Source of the DNA: an uncultured Sphingobium sp. | Lineage (GTDB): Bacteria > Pseudomonadota > Alphaproteobacteria > Sphingomonadales > Sphingomonadaceae | Direction of reading: 5' to 3' | Length of the DNA stretch: 64,000 nucleotides | Assembly: GCA_946885845.1 (NCBI GenBank) | Contig: CAMPHJ010000004.1 | Coordinates: forward strand, 1-64,000 | Shown here: piece by piece, positions 28,271-36,769 of the stretch | Layout: each line of letters opens with the position of its first letter | How positions within the stretch are numbered: position 1 is the first letter of the stretch | Position numbers and translations under genes: made by a program | The notes under the pieces: generated by a model | Told to the model about the DNA's origin: nothing | Database searches by the model: none | Seen by the model: the letters and a program-made list of their open reading frames with translations, nothing else

Positions 28271-29536
28271 TCACAAAAGGCTGGTAAAACCGTGCAGGAA
28301 GATGGCGGCGGCGCGCTTTGCAAATCGCCGCCGGTCATCCTGCGCGACTGCCTGATCCGCGCCGAACAGCCGGTTGCCGCGCGTCGCCAGCACCAGCAAT
28401 TGCCGCGCGAGCCATTCGCGGTCATCCCGCACGCCCAGCGTCCCCAGCCAGTGCGATAGAGGCCCGGCCCAGGGTTCGCGCAGGATGGCGTAGATGGCGC
28501 GCGCCGTTTCAGGGTCCCGCCGCGACTGGCTGATCGCGGCACGGTGAAGCTGGATCGAGGGTGCGTCAGCAAGCGAGGCGATGGCCGCATCCAGGAACGC
28601 CTCCAGCGCGGCGCGGTCCAGCCTGGCGGAGGGAAGCGGCGGGGCCTGCGTGACTGCCACATTGCGGGCATGATGGCGCAGGGCGGCGGCGAACAGGCCG
28701 GCCTTGCTGCCGAAATGGCGGTAGAGCGTGCCGCGCCCGACCCGTGCCTGCGCCCCGATCAGGTCCAGATTAGCGCCTTCATATCCCTGTTCCAGGAAAT
28801 GACGGCCAGCCACATCCAGCAGGTTGCGGATGTGGTCCGGCAACGCCTGCGTCCCACCGGGAACGGTTGGCGGCATGATTGCCGTGTCGGTCATGCCGCC
28901 TAGCCAAGGTTCAATTCCCTGGGAAAAGAGCAGCGCAGCCTGCCCCGCCAGCCTGTCCCGTTCATCCTTGCCAGGCGCGGGGAGGCCCATCAGCAGTGCC
29001 GGGCCTTCGACGGCGAGCGACCCGAAATCCAGCGCCAGTTCCAGCGGGACATGCCGGGCAAGCCCCTGTTGCCGGGCATATTCCTCCAGCGCCAGCCGCA
29101 CCGGCTCCATCCGCGCCCATTGCTGGTCGCGCAGCACGGACGCGACATCGGGCATGCGATGGGCGACGCTGGTTGCGACCCACAGCACGCTGAACAGGCC
29201 CTGGTCGACGGTCGCGTCGATGATGGTGCGGGCGAGCCAGGCCAGTTCGATGCGCGGGTGGCTGGCCGCCTGATGAACCGCCTGTGCGCGGGCGGTAAAT
29301 TCGGCGCCTGCCAGTTCCAGCGCGGCGCGAAACAATGCCTCCTTATCAGCGAAATGGCGGTAGATCGTTTCCTTGCTGACATTACCAGCCCGCGCGATGG
29401 CGTCGATGCTAACTGCGTCAAAGCCGCGCGCGACAAATTCGCCCCGCGCCACCGCCAGCAGATGTTGTACGCGATGGGACGGGGGTTCAGCCGCCAGCTT
29501 CGAACCATCCGTCATCGCGTGCTGATGCTGCCCCAT
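28271..29536 (-). CDS. Double TetR regulator: two TetR units in one chain
   Basis: A 421-residue protein with two complete TetR modules. The first helix-turn-helix is at about 20-70 (FVARGFDAVSIDAIARA, SKETIYRHFADKEALF) and its ligand domain runs to about 215. A short proline-rich link (MPPTVPGG) is followed by a second helix-turn-helix at 232-282 (FLEQGYEGANLDLIGAQA, GRGTLYRHFGSKAGLF) and a second C-terminal domain. TetR proteins are normally about 200 residues and dimerise; this one could bind an operator as a monomeric pseudo-dimer. It faces the TauD gene across a perfect 10-base-arm palindrome, implying autoregulation. No strong Shine-Dalgarno sequence is seen; an ATG at 29515 is an alternative start. 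Confidence 0.88.
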   Translation of the reverse strand: MGQHQHAMTDGSKLAAEPPSHRVQHLLAVARGEFVARGFDAVSIDAIARAGNVSKETIYRHFADKEALFRAALELAGAEFTARAQAVHQAASHPRIELAWLARTIIDATVDQGLFSVLWVATSVAHRMPDVASVLRDQQWARMEPVRLALEEYARQQGLARHVPLELALDFGSLAVEGPALLMGLPAPGKDERDRLAGQAALLFSQGIEPWLGGMTDTAIMPPTVPGGTQALPDHIRNLLDVAGRHFLEQGYEGANLDLIGAQARVGRGTLYRHFGSKAGLFAAALRHHARNVAVTQAPPLPSARLDRAALEAFLDAAIASLADAPSIQLHRAAISQSRRDPETARAIYAILREPWAGPLSHWLGTLGVRDDREWLARQLLVLATRGNRLFGADQAVAQDDRRRFAKRAAAIFLHGFTSLL

Positions 29537-29607
29537 GCCATCGCTATATCAATTTGGCGGCAGCTTGCACCCCCTTACGGCCCGTGCTGTCCCAAGGCTT
29601 GACGATG

Positions 29608-29632
29608 TCCGAACGGTTGGATACCGTTCGGA
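29608..29632. promoter_or_regulatory. Double-TetR operator
   Basis: A perfect inverted repeat, TCCGAACGGT-N5-ACCGTTCGGA, lies between the double-TetR gene and the TauD-type gene. Its core is identical over 21 bases with the site in front of the amidohydrolase gene at 16.56 kb. Confidence 0.8.
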
Positions 29633-29649
29633 TACAGGAGAAGGACGCT

Positions 29650-30513
29650 ATGGCGCAAATGGCTTGGGAAGAACGGCCAATCGATCCCTTCGGCATGGAA
29701 ATCGTGATTCCCCTGGACGCGCCCCTGCCCGATGGGTTCGAACGACGAATGCTGTCGTTGTTCGACGAACATAAGCTGCTGCTGTTCCGTGATCAGCGGT
29801 TGGATGAGGATCAGCAGGTCCGATTACTATCCCTGTTCGGCAAGGTGCTGGGGGCGAAGGGCGAATTCCGCGAAATTTCCAGCGACGGCAATCTGGGTTC
29901 AGGCCCCCTTACCTGGCACAGCGACCTGGCGTTCACCGACGATCCGTTCAAGATCATCTCTTTGCACGCGGTCGATGTGAATGACGGTCAGAGCTGGACC
30001 GGCTTTGCCAATGGCGTGACCGCGATGAAGCGCCTGCCCCCCGATCTGGCCGCCCGGATCGAAGGGCGCGACGCACTCACTGCGCTGGCAATGATCCAGT
30101 CGCACCGCACCGTCGATCATGACGTGCCTGACTATGTGCCGCAGCAAAGGCGACCGGCGGTGATCCCCCATCCCCGCACCAGCGAGCCGACGCTATATGT
30201 CAGCGATATGCAGACCGCCCGGATCGAAGGGTTGGGCCGCGAAGAAAGCGACGCCCTGCTGGATACGCTGTTCAGCGAACTTTATGCCCCGGACCGGATT
30301 TATCGCCATCACTGGAACAATGGCGACCTGCTGATCTGGGACAATATCGCCCTGCAACATTCGCGCTGCGACCTGACCGGCATGACGCCCCGCCGGTTGC
30401 AGCGGGTATGTGTGGCGGACAAGAGCTTTTTCGAGCTGCTGCCGCAATTCAGGATCGACGATCCGCGCATCGCCGCCTGGGGATCGGACGGCAAGAAGCT
30501 GGAACTTAACTGA
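29650..30513 (+). CDS. TauD/TfdA-family Fe(II)/2-oxoglutarate dioxygenase
   Basis: A 287-residue enzyme from the ATG at 29650, which follows AGGAGAAGG; upstream ATGs would place coding sequence over the operator. The iron ligands are H90 and D92 in LTWHSDLAF and H237 in IALQHSRCD, with R249 twelve residues later for 2-oxoglutarate. It should hydroxylate an unactivated carbon with O2 and 2-oxoglutarate, often leading to cleavage of a C-S, C-O or C-N bond. It leads a two-gene operon with the COQ4-like gene. The substrate is unknown. Confidence 0.9.
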   Translation: MAQMAWEERPIDPFGMEIVIPLDAPLPDGFERRMLSLFDEHKLLLFRDQRLDEDQQVRLLSLFGKVLGAKGEFREISSDGNLGSGPLTWHSDLAFTDDPFKIISLHAVDVNDGQSWTGFANGVTAMKRLPPDLAARIEGRDALTALAMIQSHRTVDHDVPDYVPQQRRPAVIPHPRTSEPTLYVSDMQTARIEGLGREESDALLDTLFSELYAPDRIYRHHWNNGDLLIWDNIALQHSRCDLTGMTPRRLQRVCVADKSFFELLPQFRIDDPRIAAWGSDGKKLELN

Positions 30514-30525
30514 CGGAGCATGACC

Positions 30526-31371
30526 ATGGCCGATCTTCCCTATCTGCTGCGTGGCGTGATGCCCGTCGGCACCGACAGCAGCGTTCTGGTTTCATCGTCA
30601 AAATATCTGAACAATCCCCGGCTTCGCGAATGGCTGGCGATGATCTGCCTGCGCAGGAACGGCGCGGACATGCCGCCTCAGGCGGAGATGTATGAATTTC
30701 TGCCCATTCTGGATTCCCTGCGGGATTTCGAGGCGGTGGAGGACATGTTCACGCAGGAGCGCAAGGACAATCCAGAGCTGGACGCCTGGTTCGAAGAAGG
30801 TTTCATTTCCAGCTATCGGATCGAGGATTTCAGCGACTATCAGCCGGGATCGCTGGGCGGCATATTCTACACGCAGATGACATCGGGCGATTATGAAATA
30901 CAGATCACGCCCTGGCAGCCGCCGCAAACGCAGTTGCAATTTTATAATCTGAGGTCGGGCCAGACCCATGATTTCGAGCATATATTATGCGGCGGCGGGT
31001 TCAACTTCATGGGCGAACTGGTGCCCTATTGGTATCGCCTGACCAATGTGCCGCGATTTATCAAGAACCCCGAACTGGCGGCGGAACTGAACCTGATCCA
31101 GTTGTTCGGGTCGCTGCGCTATACGGTGCGGACGATGCTGCATTATCCACATGTGTGGCCGACCTGCGTCAATGCGATCCAGCGCGGGATGCGGGTGGGG
31201 CAGGAAAGCGACGCCCTGTTCATGAAGAAGCTGGAGCCGGTATTCCACCTTCCGCTGGAAGATGCGCGGGCTGCACTGGGCGTGCGCGGAGCGGCGGACG
31301 TCGATACCGACCGCGAAGGTGCTTATTGGGCAGGGCGCGAGCCGCTGGAATCCATTTTCGAACCGGCCTGA
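30526..31371 (+). CDS. COQ4-like protein
   Basis: A 281-residue protein. It contains the COQ4 metal motif HDxxH-(x)11-E exactly: H148-D149-x2-H152, then E164 in THDFEHILCGGGFNFMGE. The C-terminal part (RGMRVGQESDALFMKKLEPVF, then PLEDARAALGV) also follows the COQ4 pattern. COQ4 acts in ubiquinone synthesis, where it is linked to C1 decarboxylation/hydroxylation of the ring. Here the gene sits 12 bases after a TauD-type dioxygenase in a regulated catabolic operon, so a role in modifying an aromatic or cyclic substrate is more likely. CGGAG is better spaced for the ATG at 30526 than for that at 30520. Confidence 0.72.
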   Translation: MADLPYLLRGVMPVGTDSSVLVSSSKYLNNPRLREWLAMICLRRNGADMPPQAEMYEFLPILDSLRDFEAVEDMFTQERKDNPELDAWFEEGFISSYRIEDFSDYQPGSLGGIFYTQMTSGDYEIQITPWQPPQTQLQFYNLRSGQTHDFEHILCGGGFNFMGELVPYWYRLTNVPRFIKNPELAAELNLIQLFGSLRYTVRTMLHYPHVWPTCVNAIQRGMRVGQESDALFMKKLEPVFHLPLEDARAALGVRGAADVDTDREGAYWAGREPLESIFEPA

Positions 31372-31402
31372 CGGACAGCGATCCGGCCCCGCCCCTCACC
31401 CC

Positions 31403-31906
31403 TCACCCGGCGGGCAGTTCCCCCGACGCCAGGACGGTCAGGGACCCGTCCTCGTTGATCTGTTCGGTCAGGATCGACGTGACGTGGCTGACGCTTTCGG
31501 CGATCCACCAACGCCCGTCTTCACGACGATAGACATCCTCATATTCGACCGCGAGACGCGTGATGTGACGCGGCCCGGTCAGGATGGTGCGGAAATTGAG
31601 CGACCATAGCCCCTTCGCTTCGTCCGGCCCGGTCAGGCTGATGTCCCAGTTGGTGGCATGATGGATGTCATAGACGCCGCCATTGCACGCCATGCTTTCA
31701 TAGGTGGCCACGAAGGCGTCGCGGTCAGTGAATATGGGAAAGCCGTGATAGGCGATCCGCACGCCGCCGGGCAGGAAACAGTCGCGCACCGCGTCGGGCT
31801 GCTTCAAATCACAGGCCCGCAGATAGCGCGATTTCAACAGCCGGATTTCTTCCTTATCCTCCAGCGCCTGAAGCCGTGCGGCCAGATTTTCCATGCTGTC
31901 GGCCAT
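31403..31906 (-). CDS. SnoaL-like (NTF2-fold) protein
   Basis: A 167-residue NTF2-fold protein: helical start ALEDKEEIRLLKSRYLRACD, then the strands VRIAYHG and YEDVYRREDGRWWIAESVSH typical of SnoaL-4-type domains. Such proteins are isomerases, cyclases, dehydratases or binding subunits in aromatic and polyketide pathways. No definite catalytic residues are assignable. A strong hairpin at 31966-31989 separates it from the unknown gene upstream on the same strand. A second, weakly related NTF2-fold gene is at 37641. Confidence 0.82.
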   Translation of the reverse strand: MADSMENLAARLQALEDKEEIRLLKSRYLRACDLKQPDAVRDCFLPGGVRIAYHGFPIFTDRDAFVATYESMACNGGVYDIHHATNWDISLTGPDEAKGLWSLNFRTILTGPRHITRLAVEYEDVYRREDGRWWIAESVSHVTSILTEQINEDGSLTVLASGELPAG

Positions 31907-31965
31907 GCCCTCTCCTTATCATTGTTCGGGATCCGGGCGTTGCGCCTGCGGCCCCGAAGAGCAAA

Positions 31966-31989
31966 CGCCCCGGCGGTTGGGCCGGGGCG
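31966..31989 (-). terminator. Intercistronic GC hairpin
   Basis: Perfect nine-base arms CGCCCCGGC/GCCGGGGCG with a six-base loop lie between two minus-strand genes. On the minus strand it is followed only by TTTG, so it may act as a partial terminator or transcript-stability element. Confidence 0.6.
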
Positions 31990-32000
31990 CGAAGTTCATC

Positions 32001-32687
32001 TTATCCCCATTCGACCACGGACAGAACGTGGTTGGCATAGCCGGGGAAGACATAATCAAATTCCAGGATCATGGTTTCACCCAGCATCCCGCTCGACAAA
32101 ATGTCGGTTTCCAGAAAGGCCTGAACGCCATTCTTGCCATAGGCATGGCGCGTTGCGTTCTTGTAGATCGGCGACGCGTCCAGTCGAGCGTCGACTTCCG
32201 CAGTGCCGGGCAGTGCGCGGTTGTAGACCAGCTTGAGCCGACCCTTGAGTTCAGGATCGCTGCGGTTGGCCTCTTCCAGAGTCATGAAGACATTTTCCAG
32301 ATCTTCCAGGCTTTCCAGCAGCGTGCCGTAATGGAAGCCATATTCAGGGTCCTGGTCCATCTTTTCGCGCATGGTGGCGACGGCGGGATGTTCCTGCGGC
32401 GTCCCGATATTGAGCGCACCGTGGATTGCCTCCATCAACTCGCGCTGCGCTTCGGGCACGCAGGACAGATAGACGATGCCGTCGCCGCGCGGCTGATGCT
32501 TTCCATCGACCACGAAACGATAGAAATGCGTTCCGTCCGGCAGGGTCAGGTCCTGCGTGAGGACATAGCCGAGCATGCCGAGCAGGCGTGCCGCGAGCGG
32601 GCCTTCCTCAGGCTTTTTATAATGCAGGGCCATGTGGCCCATGGACCGGGGTCCGGTCGCAGTTTCAGATTTCAGTGCCGTTGCCAT
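32001..32687 (-). CDS. Protein of unknown function
   Basis: The product has 228 residues from the ATG at 32687, preceded by AGGAGA; a TTG at 32705 is less likely. No family was recognised. It is rich in charged and aromatic residues and has no signal peptide or membrane segment. The opening GHMALHYKKPEEGPLAARLLGMLGY loosely resembles a VOC or EthD strand-helix start. The C-terminus ends EFDYVFPGYANHVLSVVEWG. The short gap to the alcohol dehydrogenase gene (43 bases) suggests shared transcription in the catabolic island. Confidence 0.75.
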   Translation of the reverse strand: MATALKSETATGPRSMGHMALHYKKPEEGPLAARLLGMLGYVLTQDLTLPDGTHFYRFVVDGKHQPRGDGIVYLSCVPEAQRELMEAIHGALNIGTPQEHPAVATMREKMDQDPEYGFHYGTLLESLEDLENVFMTLEEANRSDPELKGRLKLVYNRALPGTAEVDARLDASPIYKNATRHAYGKNGVQAFLETDILSSGMLGETMILEFDYVFPGYANHVLSVVEWG

Positions 32688-32730
32688 GATGTGTCTCCTG
32701 TCCAATAATCCCGCATGCTGTCCGCCCTTT

Positions 32731-33753
32731 TCATGGTCGGATCAGAACCTTGCATTCCGATGGCCGCGACCTCAGCGCCTCGAACGCCGCGGGCAGTTCA
32801 TCCAGGCTGACCGTTGAGGTGTGGATCGGCCGGGCGTCAATGGCACCCCGTGCCAACGCGTCGATCACCGCTTCGAAATCGCGCTCCGTATAGGCCTGAC
32901 TATATCGGATCGTCACCTCCTTGCCCAGCGCTGCGATGGGCAGGATGGTATCTTCCTGAAGCACCACGCCCGCCACGACCACCTGGCCGCGCACATCCGC
33001 CAGGGCTATCGCCTGGGTCAACATGCCCGGAACGCCGACGCATTCGAAAACGACATGCGGCCGCTGAACCCCGGTCGTACGCGCGAATGCCGATGCGACA
33101 TCTTCCGCCGATCGCGGATCGATGGCGGTCGCACCCACCGCCTGTGCCAGCGCGCGACGTTCCGGCGAAGGCTCGCTCACCACAACATGGCGCACACCGG
33201 CATGAAGCGCGAACAGGGCGACCGCTATGCCGATCGGGCCGCCGCCCAGTATCAGCACGGCAGCGTCACCGGGAAGCTGCGCCATCGACACGATATGATG
33301 GCCGACCGCCAGCGGCTCCACCATCGCGCCTTCTTCGAAACTGATGCCCGCAGGAAGCCTTTGCACCATGGCCGCCCGCGCGCCTACGAACTGTGCATAG
33401 GCCCCCTGCGCCAGCAGCGACGTGCCGGTGAAGAGATTGTGCGAGCAGAGCGCGGGCAAGTGCCGGTCGCATGCAACGCAATCGTTGCAGGCATTAAGCG
33501 GCAGAGCCGTGACCCGGTCGCCGACCTTCCACGGACCGGCTACATCCTTGCCCAACGCGGCGATCGTCCCGGCAAATTCATGGCCCAGGATAAGGCCCGC
33601 GGGGGAATAATCGCTCTCCACCATATGCAGGTCCGATCCGCAGATGCCGGAATGAGCGACCTCTACGATGACCTGATCCGCATCAGGCACGGGGTCGGCA
33701 ACGGTTTCCACCGTCAGCGGGCTACCGACGCGATGAAAAACGGCTGCGCGCAT
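32731..33753 (-). CDS. Zinc-dependent alcohol dehydrogenase
   Basis: A 340-residue medium-chain dehydrogenase with both zinc sites. The catalytic site has Cys in GICGSDLH and His-Glu in LGHEFAG. The structural site has four cysteines in ACNDCVACDRHLPALC. The NAD-binding motif is LILGGGPIGIAVAL. It resembles sorbitol/butanediol-type dehydrogenases. GGAAAGG precedes the ATG at 33753. It probably oxidises a secondary alcohol intermediate of the island. The 220 bases upstream of it show no gene. Confidence 0.9.
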   Translation of the reverse strand: MRAAVFHRVGSPLTVETVADPVPDADQVIVEVAHSGICGSDLHMVESDYSPAGLILGHEFAGTIAALGKDVAGPWKVGDRVTALPLNACNDCVACDRHLPALCSHNLFTGTSLLAQGAYAQFVGARAAMVQRLPAGISFEEGAMVEPLAVGHHIVSMAQLPGDAAVLILGGGPIGIAVALFALHAGVRHVVVSEPSPERRALAQAVGATAIDPRSAEDVASAFARTTGVQRPHVVFECVGVPGMLTQAIALADVRGQVVVAGVVLQEDTILPIAALGKEVTIRYSQAYTERDFEAVIDALARGAIDARPIHTSTVSLDELPAAFEALRSRPSECKVLIRP

Positions 33754-33973
33754 CAGCGACACCTTTCCCATCGACGCGGCGATGCCTGTTGCCCTGCCAT
33801 GCTGTTCCCACACTCCCCACCACGGGCCAGAGGGACCGCGTATGAATGACCGAAATGGCCAACGCTATAAGGCATCTTACCTACGTCTTGGCCGCGCTTC
33901 GCGGAGTACATAGCAACAAGTTTCACGCATCGCAAAGACAATGCCGGGCGTCGACCGTGATGGCGCCGTCGCC

Positions 33974-34744
33974 TCAGACGCCAAAGCCGCCAGCGACCGA
34001 CAGCGTCTGGCCCGTTATATAATTGGCGTCGTTTGATGCCAGGAATATAGCCGCCTTGCCGATATCCTCTGCCTTGCCCCACCGCTTTATCGGCAGCAGC
34101 TTCTTGACTTCACGCTCCCAATTCTCGTCGAAATAGCCTTCCTCCTGACCGACCTTGAACTGGCCCGCGTCGATGACGCCCACGAGGATGGAGTTGGCGC
34201 GGATTTCGTTGACGCCTTCTTCCTTCGCGATGCCCTTGACCAGCGATTCGTTGCACGCTTTGGGCGCTACCGACAGGCCGTCGAGATGGGGCCACCAGTC
34301 ATGCCCGGCCGACCCAAGATGCACGAGGGAGCCGCCGCCTTTCGCGCGGAAGTGCGGGATCGCGATGCGCACCGCATGGTAAAAGCCGAATGCTTCGATT
34401 TCCATCGACGCGCGGAATTGATCCAGCGACCAGTCGGCGATGTTGACCTGAGCCACGACCGGGCCAGCGCCCCAGACGATGCTGTGAATACGGCCATGGG
34501 ATTCAACGGCGCCAGCGAAGCCGGCTTCCATTTCTTCATAATTGCGCGCGTCGGCCTGATGGATGGTGGCGTTGCGACCGAGGGCACGGATTTCCGCTGC
34601 CGTCGCTTCCGCCACCTGCTGTTTTGACCGATAGAAGATCGCGACATCGACGCCTTCGCGCGCGAAGGCCAGCGCCACGCCCTTGCCGATCCCGCCGCTG
34701 CCGCCAAAGACGGCGACCGCGCCTTCAGGAAATAGTCTGCCCAT
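33974..34744 (-). CDS. Atypical SDR with Ser replacing catalytic Tyr (paralogue 1)
   Basis: A 256-residue SDR-fold protein with cofactor motif FGGSGGIGKG (13-22). The catalytic serine is kept (S145 in LGSAGHDWW) and so is the lysine (K162), but the tyrosine position, 13 residues after the serine, is S158 (LSVAPKA). The NNAG position reads WGAG. The ATG at 34744 follows AGGAAGGAAG. It lies 24 bases after the Rieske oxygenase gene on the same strand. It may use another proton donor, act as a lyase or isomerase, or be a non-catalytic partner. It is clearly paralogous to the gene at 36770. Confidence 0.85.
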   Translation of the reverse strand: MGRLFPEGAVAVFGGSGGIGKGVALAFAREGVDVAIFYRSKQQVAEATAAEIRALGRNATIHQADARNYEEMEAGFAGAVESHGRIHSIVWGAGPVVAQVNIADWSLDQFRASMEIEAFGFYHAVRIAIPHFRAKGGGSLVHLGSAGHDWWPHLDGLSVAPKACNESLVKGIAKEEGVNEIRANSILVGVIDAGQFKVGQEEGYFDENWEREVKKLLPIKRWGKAEDIGKAAIFLASNDANYITGQTLSVAGGFGV

Positions 34745-34768
34745 GGTCTTCCTTCCTATCATAGCTTG

Positions 34769-35842
34769 TCATTCGGCGGCGTCGGCCAGTCCGGGAGCGC
34801 CCGCCATGCCGCTGGTGTGATGCACGCCGTTGACGCGTGCCTGAAGCTCCAGCGCCTTGGCGCGTGGATTGTAGAATTGGCGATACCAGGCCCGGCTGCG
34901 GTGAAAGGGGCCGTCGGTCGGCAGGCGCAATATGTTGATGGCTGGCCCCTTCGTTCGCCAGATCGCGAAATCCTGGGAAAAAGCGGCAAGGCCCGCGCCA
35001 TGATATTGGTCGCGCATCTCCACATCGCGCGCCGACGGCGGCACGTCCTGTCCCCGCGTCACTATGCCGTGCCAGACCTGCGTGACGCCGTCTTCCTGGG
35101 GCGTGTGGCAAATGATCTGCACCGCGTCGGTTTCGCCCGAATAGCGGGCGATGAGGATGCCAGGTCCGGTGTAAAAAGCGTCAACGTCCAGCACGCCATC
35201 CTCGCTGGTCATGGTTTCATGTCCGCCGCCCGACAGTTGGCGACCGATCACGCCTTCGAAAACGGAGTCGAAATAGGCGAGCTTTTGCCCGTGGATCGGC
35301 CCGAAGTGGCGGGTGTCGACCAGATTGTCGAGTATCTCCTGCGGATGGACGGGCAATGTGCCCAGATCATCATATTCCCCATGAATCCATCGCGGATCGG
35401 TCCATTCAGGCAGGGCCGGAAGTTCATAGTCCGCCTGTCCCCCTTCAGGATCGTGCCAGGCGAATATACACCCGAATGCTTCCTGCGCCGGATAGGCGCG
35501 CAGCTTTGCCGCTGGCGGGATCGTGCCGTCGAAATAGGGGATGTGATCGCAGCGCCCGTCCGGCCCGAACCGCCAGCTATGATAGGGGCAGCGGATGGAG
35601 TCGCCCTCTATCCTCCGCGCCGCCGCGCCTGACGTCTGCTCCGCCGCCAGATGCGCCTGCATGTGCGGGCAATAGGCGTCGAGCAGGACAACCCGCCCCG
35701 AAGCGCCGCGATAGATGACGAGATCGCGCCCGAACATGCGCAGGGGCGTGGGCGCGCCGGTCAGGTCGCTGGCCCGCGCCACCATGAACCAGCCACGCGG
35801 AAAGGTGAATTCGCCCAGCCTGTAGTCCGCCGTCGTCGCCAT
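34769..35842 (-). CDS. Rieske non-heme iron oxygenase, KshA-like
   Basis: A 357-residue oxygenase subunit from the ATG at 35842, preceded by AGGAGAGGA. The Rieske [2Fe-2S] ligands are C58/H60 in YCPHMQAHL and C85/H88 in CPYHSWRFGPDGRC. The mononuclear iron histidines are H179 and H184 in DNLVDTRHFGPIHG, with D176 as the bridging acid. Spacing and the WRFGPDGRC stretch resemble KshA, the oxygenase of 3-ketosteroid 9-alpha-hydroxylase. No ferredoxin reductase (KshB) gene is present in the window, so electrons must come from elsewhere. It is divergent from an XRE-type regulator over an inverted repeat. Confidence 0.85.
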   Translation of the reverse strand: MATTADYRLGEFTFPRGWFMVARASDLTGAPTPLRMFGRDLVIYRGASGRVVLLDAYCPHMQAHLAAEQTSGAAARRIEGDSIRCPYHSWRFGPDGRCDHIPYFDGTIPPAAKLRAYPAQEAFGCIFAWHDPEGGQADYELPALPEWTDPRWIHGEYDDLGTLPVHPQEILDNLVDTRHFGPIHGQKLAYFDSVFEGVIGRQLSGGGHETMTSEDGVLDVDAFYTGPGILIARYSGETDAVQIICHTPQEDGVTQVWHGIVTRGQDVPPSARDVEMRDQYHGAGLAAFSQDFAIWRTKGPAINILRLPTDGPFHRSRAWYRQFYNPRAKALELQARVNGVHHTSGMAGAPGLADAAE

Positions 35843-35913
35843 ATGTCCTCTCCTGCCAGCGCTTTTTCGCTGTGCGCTTAAAGCCTCGCGAAACTGGCCC
35901 TGCGGCTTTGACG

Positions 35914-35937
35914 GCGCAACAGCTATATATGTTGTGC
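35914..35937. promoter_or_regulatory. Inverted repeat between Rieske and XRE genes
   Basis: GCGCAACA-N8-TGTTGTGC (arms match at 7 of 8) lies 72 bases from the Rieske start and 49 bases from the regulator start. It is a good candidate for the XRE operator. The central TATATA could also form part of a promoter. Confidence 0.6.
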
Positions 35938-35985
35938 TATCGCTGCAGGATCGTTCACTATCATCAAGAGATAGGATGGTTGAAA

Positions 35986-36735
35986 ATGACAAAGACGCGC
36001 AGGCCGGGCATCGCTACCATCCTGTCCACATTGAGGCGGGAATTGAAGGGGCGCGGCGTGCGGGTCGGGCAGCTTGCACAGGATATGGGCGTGGCCGAAC
36101 CCACGATCTGGCGGTGGTTGCGCGGCGACGGCCTGACGCTGGACCGGCTGGACGAGATGTGCGCCCTGATCGGCATGGACATGCGCGACCTGATGGCGGG
36201 TGCCGAGGATGAACGGCTGGAAAATTTCACCTTGGCACAGGAACGGGTGCTGGCGGCCGATCGTGGACTCGCCCTTGCCTTCTTCGCGATCCTGAACGGG
36301 GCTCAGCCGCGCGACCTGGAGCGGGAGTTGGGCCTGCCCCAGCATCGGCTGGGTGATCATATCGACCGTCTCGCCCGGCTGGGACTGATCGACGTCGGGC
36401 CAAGCGGACGGGTTCGGCCCATGGTAAGGCGGTCGGTGCGGTGGCGTCGGGGCGGCCCATTGTCCGCCGCCTTTGAACGCACGGTAAAGCCGCTCTTCAT
36501 GTCGATGGATTTCGGGGCGGAGGACGCCCTGTACGTGTCCGACATGGTGATCATGAGCAAGGCCGGGCGCGCGCGCGTCCACGCCCTGTTCGAAGCGTTG
36601 CGCGACGACATCCACATTATCGGCGAACAGGAAAAGGCCGCCCGGCTGGACGATCGCGAATGGAGCGGCGTGTTGATGATGGTCCGCCCATTCGACATGG
36701 ACGAAACGACAGCGGAGTGGCGGGCCAAAAACTGA
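35986..36735 (+). CDS. XRE-like helix-turn-helix regulator with large C-terminal domain
   Basis: A 249-residue protein from the ATG at 35986, preceded by AGGATGG. Residues 25-75 form a Cro/XRE helix-turn-helix (RVGQLAQDMGVAEPTIWRWLRG, then LTLDRLDEMCALIGM). Beyond it there is a second winged-helix-like segment (RELGLPQHRLGDHIDRLARLGLIDVG) and a C-terminal part (100-249) of unrecognised, possibly sensory, fold. It is divergent from the Rieske gene and immediately upstream of an atypical SDR gene, so it probably regulates both sides. Confidence 0.8.
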   Translation: MTKTRRPGIATILSTLRRELKGRGVRVGQLAQDMGVAEPTIWRWLRGDGLTLDRLDEMCALIGMDMRDLMAGAEDERLENFTLAQERVLAADRGLALAFFAILNGAQPRDLERELGLPQHRLGDHIDRLARLGLIDVGPSGRVRPMVRRSVRWRRGGPLSAAFERTVKPLFMSMDFGAEDALYVSDMVIMSKAGRARVHALFEALRDDIHIIGEQEKAARLDDREWSGVLMMVRPFDMDETTAEWRAKN

Positions 36736-36769
36736 CCGCCGCCAGAAACAAAGATGCAAGGGAGAAGAC

